A stretch of DNA of 36,790 nt, from positions 1-36,790 of the forward strand of contig JAVEDU010000085.1 in the NCBI GenBank assembly GCA_030840805.1, read 5' to 3'. How positions within the stretch are numbered: position 1 is the first letter of the stretch; every line of letters begins with the position of its first letter. The DNA is from Actinomycetota bacterium (GTDB lineage: Bacteria > Actinomycetota > Actinomycetes > Mycobacteriales > HKI-0501). Under the pieces are notes generated by a model, which saw nothing but the letters and a program-made list of their open reading frames with translations, ran no database searches and was not told the origin of the DNA. The position numbers and the translations under genes are program-made. This document shows, piece by piece, positions 7,030-15,490 of this stretch.

Positions 7030-10000
7030 ATGGATGAGCCCCTCGCGACCGTTTCGCCCGCTGACCTCCGGGGACGCCTCGCCGATCTGATGCACCGCGA
7101 CCAGCGGCGCCTTCAGCGTCGGCTCGACAGCGTCCGCACGTCGCGCCGCCCGGACGCCCTCGCCCAGGTCGCCGCCGAGGTCGAGGCCGCCGAGCGGCGG
7201 ATCGAGCGACGGCGCGCCGCGGTCCCGGCGATCACCTATCCCGAGGCCCTGCCGGTCAGCCAGCGCAGGGACGACCTCCTCGCCGCGATCCGCGACAACC
7301 AGGTCGTCATCGTGGCCGGGGAGACGGGCTCGGGCAAGACGACGCAGATCCCCAAGATGTGCCTGGAGCTCGGCCGCGGCGTCCGCGGGCTGATCGGCCA
7401 CACGCAGCCCCGGCGGCTGGCCGCGCGCACGGTCGCCGAGCGCATCGCCGAGGAGCTGGACACCCCGCTCGGCGAGGCGGTCGGCTACACCGTCCGGTTC
7501 ACCGACCACGTCGGCGACAACACGCTCGTCAAGCTGATGACCGACGGCATCCTGCTCGCCGAGATCCAGCGCGACCGCACGCTGTCGCGGTACGACACGC
7601 TGATCATCGACGAGGCGCACGAGCGCAGCCTGAACATCGACTTCATCCTCGGGTATCTCAAGGAGCTGCTCCCGCGCCGCCCGGACCTGAAGGTGATCAT
7701 CACCTCGGCGACCATCGACCCCCAGCGGTTCTCGGCGCATTTCCACGGCGCCCCCATCGTCGAGGTGTCCGGGCGCACGTTCCCGGTCGAGGTGCGGTAC
7801 CGGCCGCTGATCGAGGAAGCGTCCGAAGAGGACTCCGAGGATGTCGTCAGGGACCAGACCGAGGCGATCTGCGAGGCCGTCGAGGAGCTGTACGGCGAGG
7901 CGCCGGGCGACGTCCTGGTGTTCCTGTCCGGGGAGCGGGAGATCCGGGACACCGCCGACGCGCTGGCGAAGCGGGACCTGCGGAACACCGAGATCGTGCC
8001 GCTGTACGCCCGGCTGTCCTCCGCCGAGCAGCACCGGGTGTTCCAGCCGCACACCGGCCGCCGGGTCGTGCTCGCGACGAACGTCGCCGAGACGTCGCTG
8101 ACGGTGCCCGGCATCCGGTATGTGGTCGACCCCGGCACCGCCCGCATCTCGCGGTACAGCCTGCGCACCAAGGTGCAGCGGCTGCCGATCGAGCGCATCT
8201 CCCAGGCGTCGGCCAACCAGCGCAAGGGCCGCTGCGGCCGGGTCGCCGAAGGCATCTGCATCAGGCTGTACACCGAGGAGGACTTCGAGTCCCGGCCCGC
8301 GTTCACCGACCCCGAGATCCTGCGCACCAACCTGGCGTCGGTCATCCTCCAGATGACGGCGCTGGGGCTCGGCGACATCGCCGCGTTCCCGTTCGTGGAA
8401 CCACCGGACCGGCGCAACATCAAGGACGGCGTGGACCTGCTCGGTGAGCTCGGGGCGCTGGACGTCGCGCAGACCGACCCGCGGAAGCGGCTGACGCCGC
8501 TGGGGCGCTCGCTCGCGCAACTGCCGGTGGATCCGCGGCTCGGCCGGATGATCCTCGAGGCCGACCGCAACGGGTGCGTCCGCGAGGTCGTCGTCATCGC
8601 CGCCGCGCTGTCCATCCAGGACCCACGGGAACGGCCCCTGGACAAGCAGCAGGCCGCGGCGGAGAAGCACGCCCGGTTCGCCGACCCGCAGTCGGACTTC
8701 CTCTCGCTGCTGAACCTGTGGCAGTACCTGCGCGAGCAGCAGGAGGAGCTGTCGTCGAACCAGTTCCGGCGGCTGTGCAAGGCGGAGTTCCTGAACTACC
8801 TTCGCATCCGGGAATGGCAGGACCTCGTCTCCCAGCTGCGCCAGGTCACCAAGACCATCGGCATCGCGTACAGCACGTCCCCGGAGGACGGTGAGCGCAT
8901 CCACCGGTCGATGCTCGCCGGTCTGCTGTCGCACCTCGGGCTGAAAGAAGCAGACAAGAACGAGTACCTCGGCGCGCGGGGCGCGAAGTTCGCGCTGTTC
9001 CCCGGCTCGGCGCTGTTCAAGAAGTCCCCGCGTTGGGTGATGGCGGCCGAGCTGGTCGAGACGTCCCGCCTGTGGGGGCGGGTGGCGGCGAAGATCGAAC
9101 CCGAATGGGCCGAGCAACTGGCGCCGCACCTGGTCAAGCGCACGTACAGCGAGCCGCACTGGGAGGCCAAGCGCGGCGGGGTCGTCGCGTTCGAGAAGGT
9201 GATGCTGTACGGCATCCCGCTCGTCGCGTCCCGCAAGGTGGACTACGGCCGGATCGACCCCGAGGTGTCGCGGGACCTGTTCATCCGGCACGCGCTCGTC
9301 GAGGGCGACTGGAGTACGCACCACAAGTTCTTCCACGCCAACCGGGACATGCTCGCCGACGTCGAGGAGCTGGAGAACCGGGTCCGCCGCCGCGACATCG
9401 TCGTCGACGACGAGACGCTGTTCGCGTTCTACGACCAGCGGATCCCGGCGGACGTGGTGTCCGGGCGGCACTTCGACGCGTGGTGGAAGACGGCGCGGCG
9501 GACCCAGCCCGACCTGCTGACGTTCACCGAGTCGATGCTGGTCAGCGACGAGGCTGGCGCACTCGCGGCCTCCGAGTACCCGGACGCGTGGCGCCAGGGC
9601 GACCTCTCGCTGCCGCTGTCGTACCAGTTCGAGCCGGGCACCGCGGCGGACGGTGTGACCGTCCACATTCCCCTCCCGGTGCTGAACCGGGTGGACCCGG
9701 CGGGCTTCGACTGGCAGATCCCGGGCCTGCGGCTGGACCTCGTCACCGCGCTGATCCGGTCGCTACCCAAGGCGCTACGGGTGAACTTCGTTCCGGCGCC
9801 CGACAGCGCCCGCACCGCGCTCGCCGGGGTCGGGCCGGCGGACGGGCCGTTGCTCACCGCGCTCGCCGACGAGCTGTACCGGATGACGCGGGTCGTGGTC
9901 CCGCGGGACGCGTGGTCGCTGGACCGGATCCCGGACCATCTGCGGGTCACCTTCCGGGTCGAGGATGCCGGCGGGCACGTGCGGGGTGAGGGCAAGGACC

Positions 10001-10935
10001 TGGACGCCCTCAAGCGTCAGCTCGCGCCGCGCGTCCGGGTGACGATCGCCGAGGCGGCGGCGGGCATCGAACAGGCCGGCCTGACGTCGTGGCCGGGAGA
10101 CGCGCTGCCCCGGACGTTCGAGCAGACCCGGGGCGGGCACGCGGTCAGGGGCTATCCGGCGCTGGTGGACGAGGGCTCGACCGTGGCGGTCCGGGTGCTC
10201 GGCAGCGTCGCGGAACAGGAGGTCGCGCACTGGCGCGGCACCCGGCGACTGCTGCTCCTCGCCGCTCCGAACCCGCTCCGTTCCGTCCTCGGCGGACTGT
10301 CCAACCAGGTCAAGCTGGCGCTCGGACGCAACCCGTACGGCGCCGTGCCCGCGCTGCTGGACGATGCCGTGGCCGCCGCCGTCGACGGGCTGATCGAGGC
10401 AGCGGGTGGGCCGCCGTGGGACGCCGCGGGGTTCGAGGCGCTGCGGGACAAGGTGCGGGCCGACCTCGTGGACGCGGTCGTGAAGACCGTGCGGGTGGTG
10501 GCCGAGATCCTGACGTCCGCGCATGCCGTGGAGACCCGGATCTCCTCGGTACGGCAGCCCGCGCTGCTGGGGGCGCTGACGGACATCCGGACCCAGTTGG
10601 CGGGGCTGGTGTTCGACGGGTTCCTGTCCTCCACCGGTCGGCAACGGCTGCCGGACGTGCTCCGGTACCTGCAGGGGATCGAACGGCGGCTGGACAAGCT
10701 GCCGGAGAACCCGAACCGGGACCGCGAGTGGACCATGCGCGTCGAGGCGGTGCGCGAGGCGTACCGGGACCTCGTGGTGTCGCTGCCGCCGGCGCGACGG
10801 CAGGGCGCGGACGTGCGGCAGATCCGGTGGATGATCGAGGAGCTGCGGGTCAGTCTGTTCGCGCAGAGCCTGAAGACCGCGTACCCGGTCTCGGAGCAGC
10901 GGATCTACCGGGCGATGGACCAGCTCCCGGCCTGA
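7030..10935 (+). CDS. hrpA: ATP-dependent RNA helicase HrpA
   Basis: A 1301-residue DEAH-box RNA helicase, close to the full length of bacterial HrpA. ATPase motifs are GETGSGKT (97-104), DEAH (194-197), SAT (226-228), and QRKGRCGR in the second RecA domain. They are followed by the winged-helix/ratchet and OB regions and a very long C-terminal half (DUF3418-type) that ends QRIYRAMDQL as in the family. In E. coli HrpA helps process daa fimbrial mRNA and resolves stalled ribosomes on some mRNAs (established). Its role in actinobacteria is little known. It stands alone between the ABC exporter and a sugar acetyltransferase. An antisense frame of 1422 codons runs across most of it, a GC-bias shadow. 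Confidence 0.96.
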   Translation: MDEPLATVSPADLRGRLADLMHRDQRRLQRRLDSVRTSRRPDALAQVAAEVEAAERRIERRRAAVPAITYPEALPVSQRRDDLLAAIRDNQVVIVAGETGSGKTTQIPKMCLELGRGVRGLIGHTQPRRLAARTVAERIAEELDTPLGEAVGYTVRFTDHVGDNTLVKLMTDGILLAEIQRDRTLSRYDTLIIDEAHERSLNIDFILGYLKELLPRRPDLKVIITSATIDPQRFSAHFHGAPIVEVSGRTFPVEVRYRPLIEEASEEDSEDVVRDQTEAICEAVEELYGEAPGDVLVFLSGEREIRDTADALAKRDLRNTEIVPLYARLSSAEQHRVFQPHTGRRVVLATNVAETSLTVPGIRYVVDPGTARISRYSLRTKVQRLPIERISQASANQRKGRCGRVAEGICIRLYTEEDFESRPAFTDPEILRTNLASVILQMTALGLGDIAAFPFVEPPDRRNIKDGVDLLGELGALDVAQTDPRKRLTPLGRSLAQLPVDPRLGRMILEADRNGCVREVVVIAAALSIQDPRERPLDKQQAAAEKHARFADPQSDFLSLLNLWQYLREQQEELSSNQFRRLCKAEFLNYLRIREWQDLVSQLRQVTKTIGIAYSTSPEDGERIHRSMLAGLLSHLGLKEADKNEYLGARGAKFALFPGSALFKKSPRWVMAAELVETSRLWGRVAAKIEPEWAEQLAPHLVKRTYSEPHWEAKRGGVVAFEKVMLYGIPLVASRKVDYGRIDPEVSRDLFIRHALVEGDWSTHHKFFHANRDMLADVEELENRVRRRDIVVDDETLFAFYDQRIPADVVSGRHFDAWWKTARRTQPDLLTFTESMLVSDEAGALAASEYPDAWRQGDLSLPLSYQFEPGTAADGVTVHIPLPVLNRVDPAGFDWQIPGLRLDLVTALIRSLPKALRVNFVPAPDSARTALAGVGPADGPLLTALADELYRMTRVVVPRDAWSLDRIPDHLRVTFRVEDAGGHVRGEGKDLDALKRQLAPRVRVTIAEAAAGIEQAGLTSWPGDALPRTFEQTRGGHAVRGYPALVDEGSTVAVRVLGSVAEQEVAHWRGTRRLLLLAAPNPLRSVLGGLSNQVKLALGRNPYGAVPALLDDAVAAAVDGLIEAAGGPPWDAAGFEALRDKVRADLVDAVVKTVRVVAEILTSAHAVETRISSVRQPALLGALTDIRTQLAGLVFDGFLSSTGRQRLPDVLRYLQGIERRLDKLPENPNRDREWTMRVEAVREAYRDLVVSLPPARRQGADVRQIRWMIEELRVSLFAQSLKTAYPVSEQRIYRAMDQLPA

Positions 10936-10936
10936 C

Positions 10937-10942
10937 TACGCT
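10937..10942 (+). promoter_or_regulatory. -10 box TACGCT before the acetyltransferase gene
   Basis: TACGCT begins 2 bp after the hrpA stop and ends 6 bp before the ATG at 10949. There is no Shine-Dalgarno sequence, which suggests a leaderless transcript. Confidence 0.5.
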
Positions 10943-10948
10943 CGGTCG

Positions 10949-11518
10949 ATGGCCCGATCGATGCGTGAGCGGATGCTCGCCGGTGAGTGGTACATCGCGG
11001 ACGACCCGGAGCTCGCCGAGCAGAGCGCCCGGGCGCTGGACCTCATGGACGCGTACAACGCCACCTCCGCGCGCGTCCCGGCGGAGCGGCGGAGGCTGCT
11101 GGTGGCGCTGCTGGGCTCGGTCGGGGAGGACACCGAGATCCGCCCGCCGTTCCGGGTGGACTACGGCAGCCACCTGGAGATCGGCGCCCGGTGCTTCGCG
11201 AACTTCGGGCTGGTGGCGCTGGACGTCGCCCCGATCACGATCGGGGACGACGTGCAGATCGGCCCGAACGTGCAGTTGCTGACGCCGACCCATCCGGTCG
11301 AGCCGGGGCCGCGCCGGGACAAGTGGGAGGCCGCCGAGCCGATCACGATCGGGGACAACGTCTGGCTCGGGGGCGGGGCGATCGTGCTGCCCGGCGTGAC
11401 GATCGGGGCGAACACCGTGGTCGGCGCGGGCTCTGTCGTGGTCCGGGACCTGCCGGCCAACGTCGTCGCGGTGGGCAACCCGGCGCGGGTCGTGCGGCAC
11501 CTCGACCCGGAGTCGTGA
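10949..11518 (+). CDS. Sugar O-acetyltransferase (Maa/LacA/NodL family)
   Basis: It transfers acetyl from acetyl-CoA to a hydroxyl of a sugar such as maltose, galactoside or glucose. The 189-residue length is normal. The N-terminal MRERMLAGEWYIADDPEL helices match the Mac domain. The body is a left-handed beta helix of hexapeptide repeats (ITIGDDVQIGPNVQL, ITIGDNVWLGGGAIVLPGV, TIGANTVVGAGSVV). LTPTHP supplies the catalytic His at residue 115, the same number as in LacA. It converges on the peptidase S51-like gene with 7 bp between stops. Maltose versus another sugar cannot be decided from sequence. Confidence 0.93.
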   Translation: MARSMRERMLAGEWYIADDPELAEQSARALDLMDAYNATSARVPAERRRLLVALLGSVGEDTEIRPPFRVDYGSHLEIGARCFANFGLVALDVAPITIGDDVQIGPNVQLLTPTHPVEPGPRRDKWEAAEPITIGDNVWLGGGAIVLPGVTIGANTVVGAGSVVVRDLPANVVAVGNPARVVRHLDPES

Positions 11519-11525
11519 CCGCGTC

Positions 11526-12260
11526 TCAGGTACCGGCCCCGAGCTCGACGGGCACCCGCTCGCCGGTCCCCGCGGACGTCACCTCCACGCCCCGGCCGAC
11601 GGCCCGCACGCGGTGGACGCGTCCCGCGCCGCCGACCGTGGCCGTCTCGCGCTCCACGGTGAGCAGCGTGTCCTCGTCGAGGGCGACTCCCGAGGCGACG
11701 CGACCGGAGCGGACCGCGGCGACCAGCCTTCCCGGCGTTCCCCACTGTGCCGCGTGGACGTCCACCATGACCGGGACCAGCCCGAGCCCCGGCGCCACGG
11801 CCACCTCGTCCAGATCCTCGGCGGCGTCCTCCGGGCAGACCGGGACACCGTCGCAGCGCCAGCCGCCGACGAGTGCGGCCCCCGCGGCGACCGCGGCACC
11901 GGCCGAGAAGCCGGCGTACGGCCGCCGCCCCTCCGCCAGCCACTGCCGCAGCGCGGATGCGCCCGGCGCGAGCGCCTCGGCGTATGCGGGCGTGCGGCCT
12001 CCGCAGACCAGCAGGCCCGCCGCGTCTCCGAGGGCGGCCACGTCGAGACGGCCGCCCGCCGGGACCAGTACCGGCACCGGGTCGCAGGCCGCGGTGGCCC
12101 TCAGCGCGGTGGCCCACCGCTCGAACTGCGCGGCACCGTCACCCTCGTCGAGTACCACGCAGGCGATGGTGGGGCGCTCACCCGCCGCGTCGAGGAACGG
12201 GCCGTATACGTCGTCGCGGGCCTCCGCCCGCCACCCGCCGCCGATCAGGAACACCGTCAT
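11526..12260 (-). CDS. Peptidase E-like protein (peptidase S51 family)
   Basis: A 244-residue protein of the class I glutamine-amidotransferase-like fold. It begins MTVFLIGGGW, has LLVCGGRTPAYAEAL, and the nucleophile elbow GFSAGAA with Ser119, as in peptidase E and cyanophycinase relatives. In peptidase E the Ser cleaves Asp-X dipeptides. His is seen in MVDVHAAQWG, in place of the more usual LxxHxD run, so specificity may differ. The length is normal. I read it as a cytosolic dipeptidase or hydrolase of unknown substrate. The ATG at 12260 has a TAGGTT box 6 bp upstream on its own strand and no ribosome site, suggesting a leaderless message. Confidence 0.8.
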   Translation of the reverse strand: MTVFLIGGGWRAEARDDVYGPFLDAAGERPTIACVVLDEGDGAAQFERWATALRATAACDPVPVLVPAGGRLDVAALGDAAGLLVCGGRTPAYAEALAPGASALRQWLAEGRRPYAGFSAGAAVAAGAALVGGWRCDGVPVCPEDAAEDLDEVAVAPGLGLVPVMVDVHAAQWGTPGRLVAAVRSGRVASGVALDEDTLLTVERETATVGGAGRVHRVRAVGRGVEVTSAGTGERVPVELGAGT

Positions 12261-12266
12261 GCGCCG

Positions 12267-12272
12267 AACCTA
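12267..12272 (-). promoter_or_regulatory. -10 box TAGGTT (minus strand) before the peptidase-E-like gene
   Basis: On the minus strand TAGGTT ends 6 nt before the ATG at 12260, the leaderless spacing seen elsewhere in the window. Confidence 0.45.
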
Positions 12273-12362
12273 TGTCGTCACGACAGGCGGTCGACCGCGG
12301 GCGCAGGCCGGAACGGGCCGTACCCGACCACGGAGACGCGGCTCGCCCGCCGTTCTCGCCGC

Positions 12363-14252
12363 TCAGCGCGGCGCGACCTCGTACCCGCCCGCCGGCTCGG
12401 CGTACAGGCTCGCGATCTCCGTGGCATACCGGTCGAGGACCACCCGTCGCTTCAGCTTCTGCGTCGGCGTCAGCTCACCGGACTCGGGCGTCCACTCGCG
12501 CGGGAGGATGCTGAACCGCTTGACCTGCTCGATCCGGGCCAGGTGGGTGTTCGCCTCGCTCACCCCCGCGGCGATCGCGGCGACCACGTCCGGGTGCTGG
12601 GCGAGCTCCTCCATCGTCGCGCCGGCGATGCCGCGCTGCGCCGCCCAGGCCCGGCTGATGTCCGGGTCGAGGACGATCAGCGCGGTGAGGTGGCTGCGCT
12701 GGTCTCCGATCGTGATCGCCTGACCCACCAGCGGGTGCAGCTTGAGCAGGCTCTCCACCTGCGCGGGAGCGATGTTCTTCCCGCTCGACGTGATGATCAG
12801 TTCCTTCTTGCGGTCGACGATGCGGTACCAGCCGTCGTCCTCCACCGCGATGTCACCGGTGTGCAGCCAGCCGTCCGCGTCGAGGGCCTCGGCGGTGCGC
12901 TCGTCGTCCCGGTAGTACCCCTGCATCACGTTGCCGCCGCGGATCAGGAGCTCGCCGTCCGCGCCGATCGTCGCCTCGACGCCGGGGAGGAGCGGGCCGA
13001 CGGTGCCGAGCCGGAGGTCGTGCGGGGGGACGGCGGTCGCCGGGCCGGTCAGCTCGCTCATGCCCCACACCTCGTGGAGCGGGAGCCCGAGACCCGCCCA
13101 GAACAGCTCGAGGTCCAGCGGCGTCGGCGCGGTCGTCGTCACGGCGAGCTTGACCTCGTCGAGTCCCAGCTTCGCGCGGACCCCCGCGTACACGGGAGCG
13201 GCGGCCTCCACCGCCGCGGCGAGCTCCGCCGGTATGTCCTGGCCGGCATGCCGCAGCTCCGCGGCCCGGCGGCCGGCGTCCAGCGCGCCGGTGACCGCGG
13301 TCCGGATCTCCTCCGGCTGCGCGGCGATGCCCGCCCGGATCGCGGTCTGGAACTTCTCCCACACCCGCGGCACCCCGACGAACACGGTCGGCCTGGTTTC
13401 CTGCAGGTACGGCAGCAGCTGCGTCAGGTCCGGGCAGAAGGTGATGCTGCCGGGCGTGTCGACGTGCAGGCTCTGCCACAGCGGACCCCAGTGGCTGGTG
13501 AACCGCTCGGACACGTGGGCCAGCGGCAGGTACGAGATCAGCCGGGAGTTGCCCAGCATGTCGTCGCCCCAGTGCCGGCGGATCGACTCGGCCGTCCAGA
13601 GGACGTTGCGGTGGCTGTACATGACGCCCTTGGGCGTGCCCGTCGTGCCGGACGTGTAGATCAGGGACAACAGGTCGTCGGCCTTCAGCTCACGCCAGGA
13701 CCGTTCGAACGCCCCGGGGTCCGCCGCCGCGGCCGCCGCGCCCCGGGCGAGCAGCTCGGTCCAGCGGATCACTCCCTCGTCCCCGGCGGGATCGGCGTCG
13801 AGCGTGACGATCGTGCGCAGGTTCGGGAGCTGGTGCCGCACCTTGCGGAACTTCGCGAGCTGCTCCTCGCTCTCCACGATCGCGACGGTGGCGCCGCAGT
13901 GCTCCGCGATCCAGGCCACCTGGTCCGGCGCGAGCGTGTTGTACAGCGTGACCGACGCGCCCCGCGCGTGGATGATGCCGAGGTCGGCGGCGCCGTGCTC
14001 CGGACGGTTGGACGCCATCACGAGCCCGAACTCGCCCGGGGCGAAACCGAGCGAGACCAGGCCCAGCGCGGCGTCCCGGACGGTGCCGCGGTACTCGGTC
14101 AGCGTCTGGTCCCGGAACGTCCCGTCGGCGTCGCGCCACCGGATCGTCCGCGCGTCGGGATGCTTGGCGACGAGTTCGGCGAAGACCGACGGCAGGGTCC
14201 GCCCGGCGATCGTCTCGTCGATGTCCTGTCGCTCCGCGGTCGCGTCGGGCAT
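12363..14252 (-). CDS. Long-chain fatty-acid--CoA ligase (AMP-forming)
   Basis: It activates fatty acids to acyl-CoA through an acyl-AMP intermediate. The 629-residue protein has the P-loop YTSGTTGTPKGV (199-210), SYLPLAHVSER, FVGVPRVWEKF, WGMSELTG (adenine-binding A5 motif), GWLHTGDIAVEDDGWYRI followed by DRKKELIITSSGKNIAP with the hinge, and a C-terminal TPTQKLKRR with the catalytic Lys. This is the order and spacing of bubblegum/FadD15-like ligases. The ATG at 14252 is preceded by ggggagga at normal distance, so the longer upstream frame is rejected. A CRP-like box lies 60-75 bp upstream. No beta-oxidation genes are near, so it could serve degradation or lipid synthesis. Confidence 0.94.
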   Translation of the reverse strand: MPDATAERQDIDETIAGRTLPSVFAELVAKHPDARTIRWRDADGTFRDQTLTEYRGTVRDAALGLVSLGFAPGEFGLVMASNRPEHGAADLGIIHARGASVTLYNTLAPDQVAWIAEHCGATVAIVESEEQLAKFRKVRHQLPNLRTIVTLDADPAGDEGVIRWTELLARGAAAAAADPGAFERSWRELKADDLLSLIYTSGTTGTPKGVMYSHRNVLWTAESIRRHWGDDMLGNSRLISYLPLAHVSERFTSHWGPLWQSLHVDTPGSITFCPDLTQLLPYLQETRPTVFVGVPRVWEKFQTAIRAGIAAQPEEIRTAVTGALDAGRRAAELRHAGQDIPAELAAAVEAAAPVYAGVRAKLGLDEVKLAVTTTAPTPLDLELFWAGLGLPLHEVWGMSELTGPATAVPPHDLRLGTVGPLLPGVEATIGADGELLIRGGNVMQGYYRDDERTAEALDADGWLHTGDIAVEDDGWYRIVDRKKELIITSSGKNIAPAQVESLLKLHPLVGQAITIGDQRSHLTALIVLDPDISRAWAAQRGIAGATMEELAQHPDVVAAIAAGVSEANTHLARIEQVKRFSILPREWTPESGELTPTQKLKRRVVLDRYATEIASLYAEPAGGYEVAPR

Positions 14253-14311
14253 GGTCGTCCTCCCCAGGTTGTGCGCCGGCGATCTGCTGCCGGCCTGCGG
14301 ACATAGTGGAG

Positions 14312-14327
14312 TGTGAGCGGCGTCACG
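14312..14327. promoter_or_regulatory. CRP-like operator before the acyl-CoA ligase
   Basis: TGTGA-GCGGCG-TCACG matches the CRP/Rv3676 consensus TGTGA-N6-TCACA at 9 of 10 fixed positions. It is centred about 68 bp before the ligase ATG on the minus strand. A possible minus-strand -10 (TATGTC, 14300-14305) is so close that binding would more likely block than recruit polymerase. The match is seen; the regulation is inferred. Confidence 0.5.
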
Positions 14328-14490
14328 TCCAACAACCGGCGTCCGGCCGCGCGGGACATCCCGTCCGATTCCGCCCCGCGACGGGCATCCCGCACCCCGC
14401 CCCGCCAGTGTCGACTTCGGACACACGACCCACTGCCCACGCGACCTGGGCGCCGCCCGAGATCGCGGCCGGACCTGGCGTGAGGCCGTT

Positions 14491-14513
14491 CGGCGTACCC
14501 TGCGGGTACGCCG
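14491..14513. repeat. Perfect 10-bp inverted repeat before the Pro-rich membrane protein
   Basis: cggcgtaccc (14491-14500), loop tgc, gggtacgccg (14504-14513). It lies 36 bp upstream of the GTG at 14549 and could be an operator or a 5'-leader hairpin. The rest of 14253-14548 holds the CRP-like box and nothing else I can identify. Confidence 0.55.
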
Positions 14514-14548
14514 TGGGAGCGGTCGGACGGGCGGGTGGAGGGGCGGCG

Positions 14549-15184
14549 GTGGACAGCCAGCACGGCACGGCCGGTGAGCCCCGAGACGACCGCCCCGAGC
14601 CGGCCGCGGGATCCGGGCCCGAGTATTCGGCCGCCTCGCCGTGGGCATCGCCGGGCTCCGTGCCGGTACCGCCCGGACCCGTCGAGTCGGCCTCCCGGCC
14701 CACGTTCGTCACGGCGCCCCCACCGGAGCGGGGCCCGGCGCCCCCGCCGCGCGGACCCGAGCCGGCACCCGCCGCCGCGCACCCGCCGCCGCCCCCGCCC
14801 GGCCCGCTGCGGTACCCGCCGGCGACCGGTCCCGTCCCGCCCGGCGCCGACGACCAGGCAGTGGCCGCGCCGTCGTATCCCCCGCCCGTTCCGTTCCCGT
14901 ACCAGCCCGCGCCGCCGCCGGGGTACCGGGAGACGAGGCCGCTCCGGTTCGTCGCGGCCGCGGCCGGTTTCGGGGCGGGCGTGCTGTGGTTCCTGCTGCT
15001 GAGCATGGTGGCCTGGAGTCCGCTGTCGCTCCTGCTCGTCACGCTCGCCGGCCTGCTGGCCGCGCTCGGAGCCGTCGCCGTGCTCGCCTGGCGGGGGGAT
15101 CGGGGTGTCGCCGCGGGACTCGCCGTGGCCACCGCGCTCGCCGTCGCGGTGTTCACGTTCACGGTCTGGTACCGCCACCTCTGA
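14549..15184 (+). CDS. Proline-rich membrane protein of unknown function
   Basis: A 211-residue protein. Residues 1-130 are disordered and rich in Pro, Ala, Gly and Glu (PPPPPPGPLRYPPATGP and similar). Residues about 133-208 form three hydrophobic helices (VAAAAGFGAGVLWFLLLS, SLLLVTLAGLLAALGAVAVL, VAAGLAVATALAVAVFTFTV) and it ends YRHL. Such a cytoplasmic Pro-rich arm before a small membrane domain is common in actinobacterial proteins of unknown role. I chose the GTG at 14549 because ggagggg precedes it and because upstream sequence includes the inverted repeat. The frame is open back to 14306, so a longer N-terminus cannot be excluded. No family recognised. Confidence 0.65.
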   Translation: MDSQHGTAGEPRDDRPEPAAGSGPEYSAASPWASPGSVPVPPGPVESASRPTFVTAPPPERGPAPPPRGPEPAPAAAHPPPPPPGPLRYPPATGPVPPGADDQAVAAPSYPPPVPFPYQPAPPPGYRETRPLRFVAAAAGFGAGVLWFLLLSMVAWSPLSLLLVTLAGLLAALGAVAVLAWRGDRGVAAGLAVATALAVAVFTFTVWYRHL

Positions 15185-15211
15185 CCCCCATGGCCGGGCG
15201 TGTCGCCGGAC

Positions 15212-15240
15212 TTGACCACGGGCCGTCCGGTCGGCAGGGT
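15212..15240 (+). promoter_or_regulatory. -35/-10 promoter for the 56-residue protein
   Basis: TTGACC (15212-15217), a 17-bp spacer, and CAGGGT (15235-15240), then 6 bp to the ATG at 15247. This is the best-matched promoter in the window and predicts a leaderless mRNA. Confidence 0.6.
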
Positions 15241-15246
15241 CGTGGC

Positions 15247-15417
15247 ATGGGGACGACCCGAAGCCTGTCCCGGCTGGATCCAGAGCGCCGCAGGCGGCGG
15301 ATCCAGCTGCTCGCCGAACTCGCCGAGGCACAGGCGCTCAGAGAGCGAGTCTCCCCCCGCCGTGCGCGGATGGACCGCGTCCGCGAGGTCATCGTGCACC
15401 GCCGCCGCACGGCCTGA
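15247..15417 (+). CDS. Small Arg-rich helical protein (56 residues)
   Basis: MGTTRSLSRLDPERRRRR, then IQLLAELAEAQALRERVSP and a basic end. It has 15 arginines, no Cys, and looks like one or two amphipathic helices, so nucleic-acid or partner binding is possible. A well-spaced promoter (TTGACC-17-CAGGGT) ends 6 bp before its ATG, which is the main reason I call it real. It sits in the gap between the Pro-rich membrane protein and the TadA-associated genes, 73 bp before the latter. I do not recognise a family. Confidence 0.55.
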   Translation: MGTTRSLSRLDPERRRRRIQLLAELAEAQALRERVSPRRARMDRVREVIVHRRRTA

Positions 15418-15490
15418 CCCGCCACGCCACCTCAGGGCTTGCCGTCCTCGCTTTCGCGGGGCAACGTTCCGGTAACGGCTGGAGGTGGGT

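Noticed and set aside
5398-9666. A 1422-codon open frame on the minus strand
   Set aside because: It lies antisense to hrpA and the ABC permease. Its product is low-complexity Arg/Pro/Gly/His without motifs, a GC-bias shadow.
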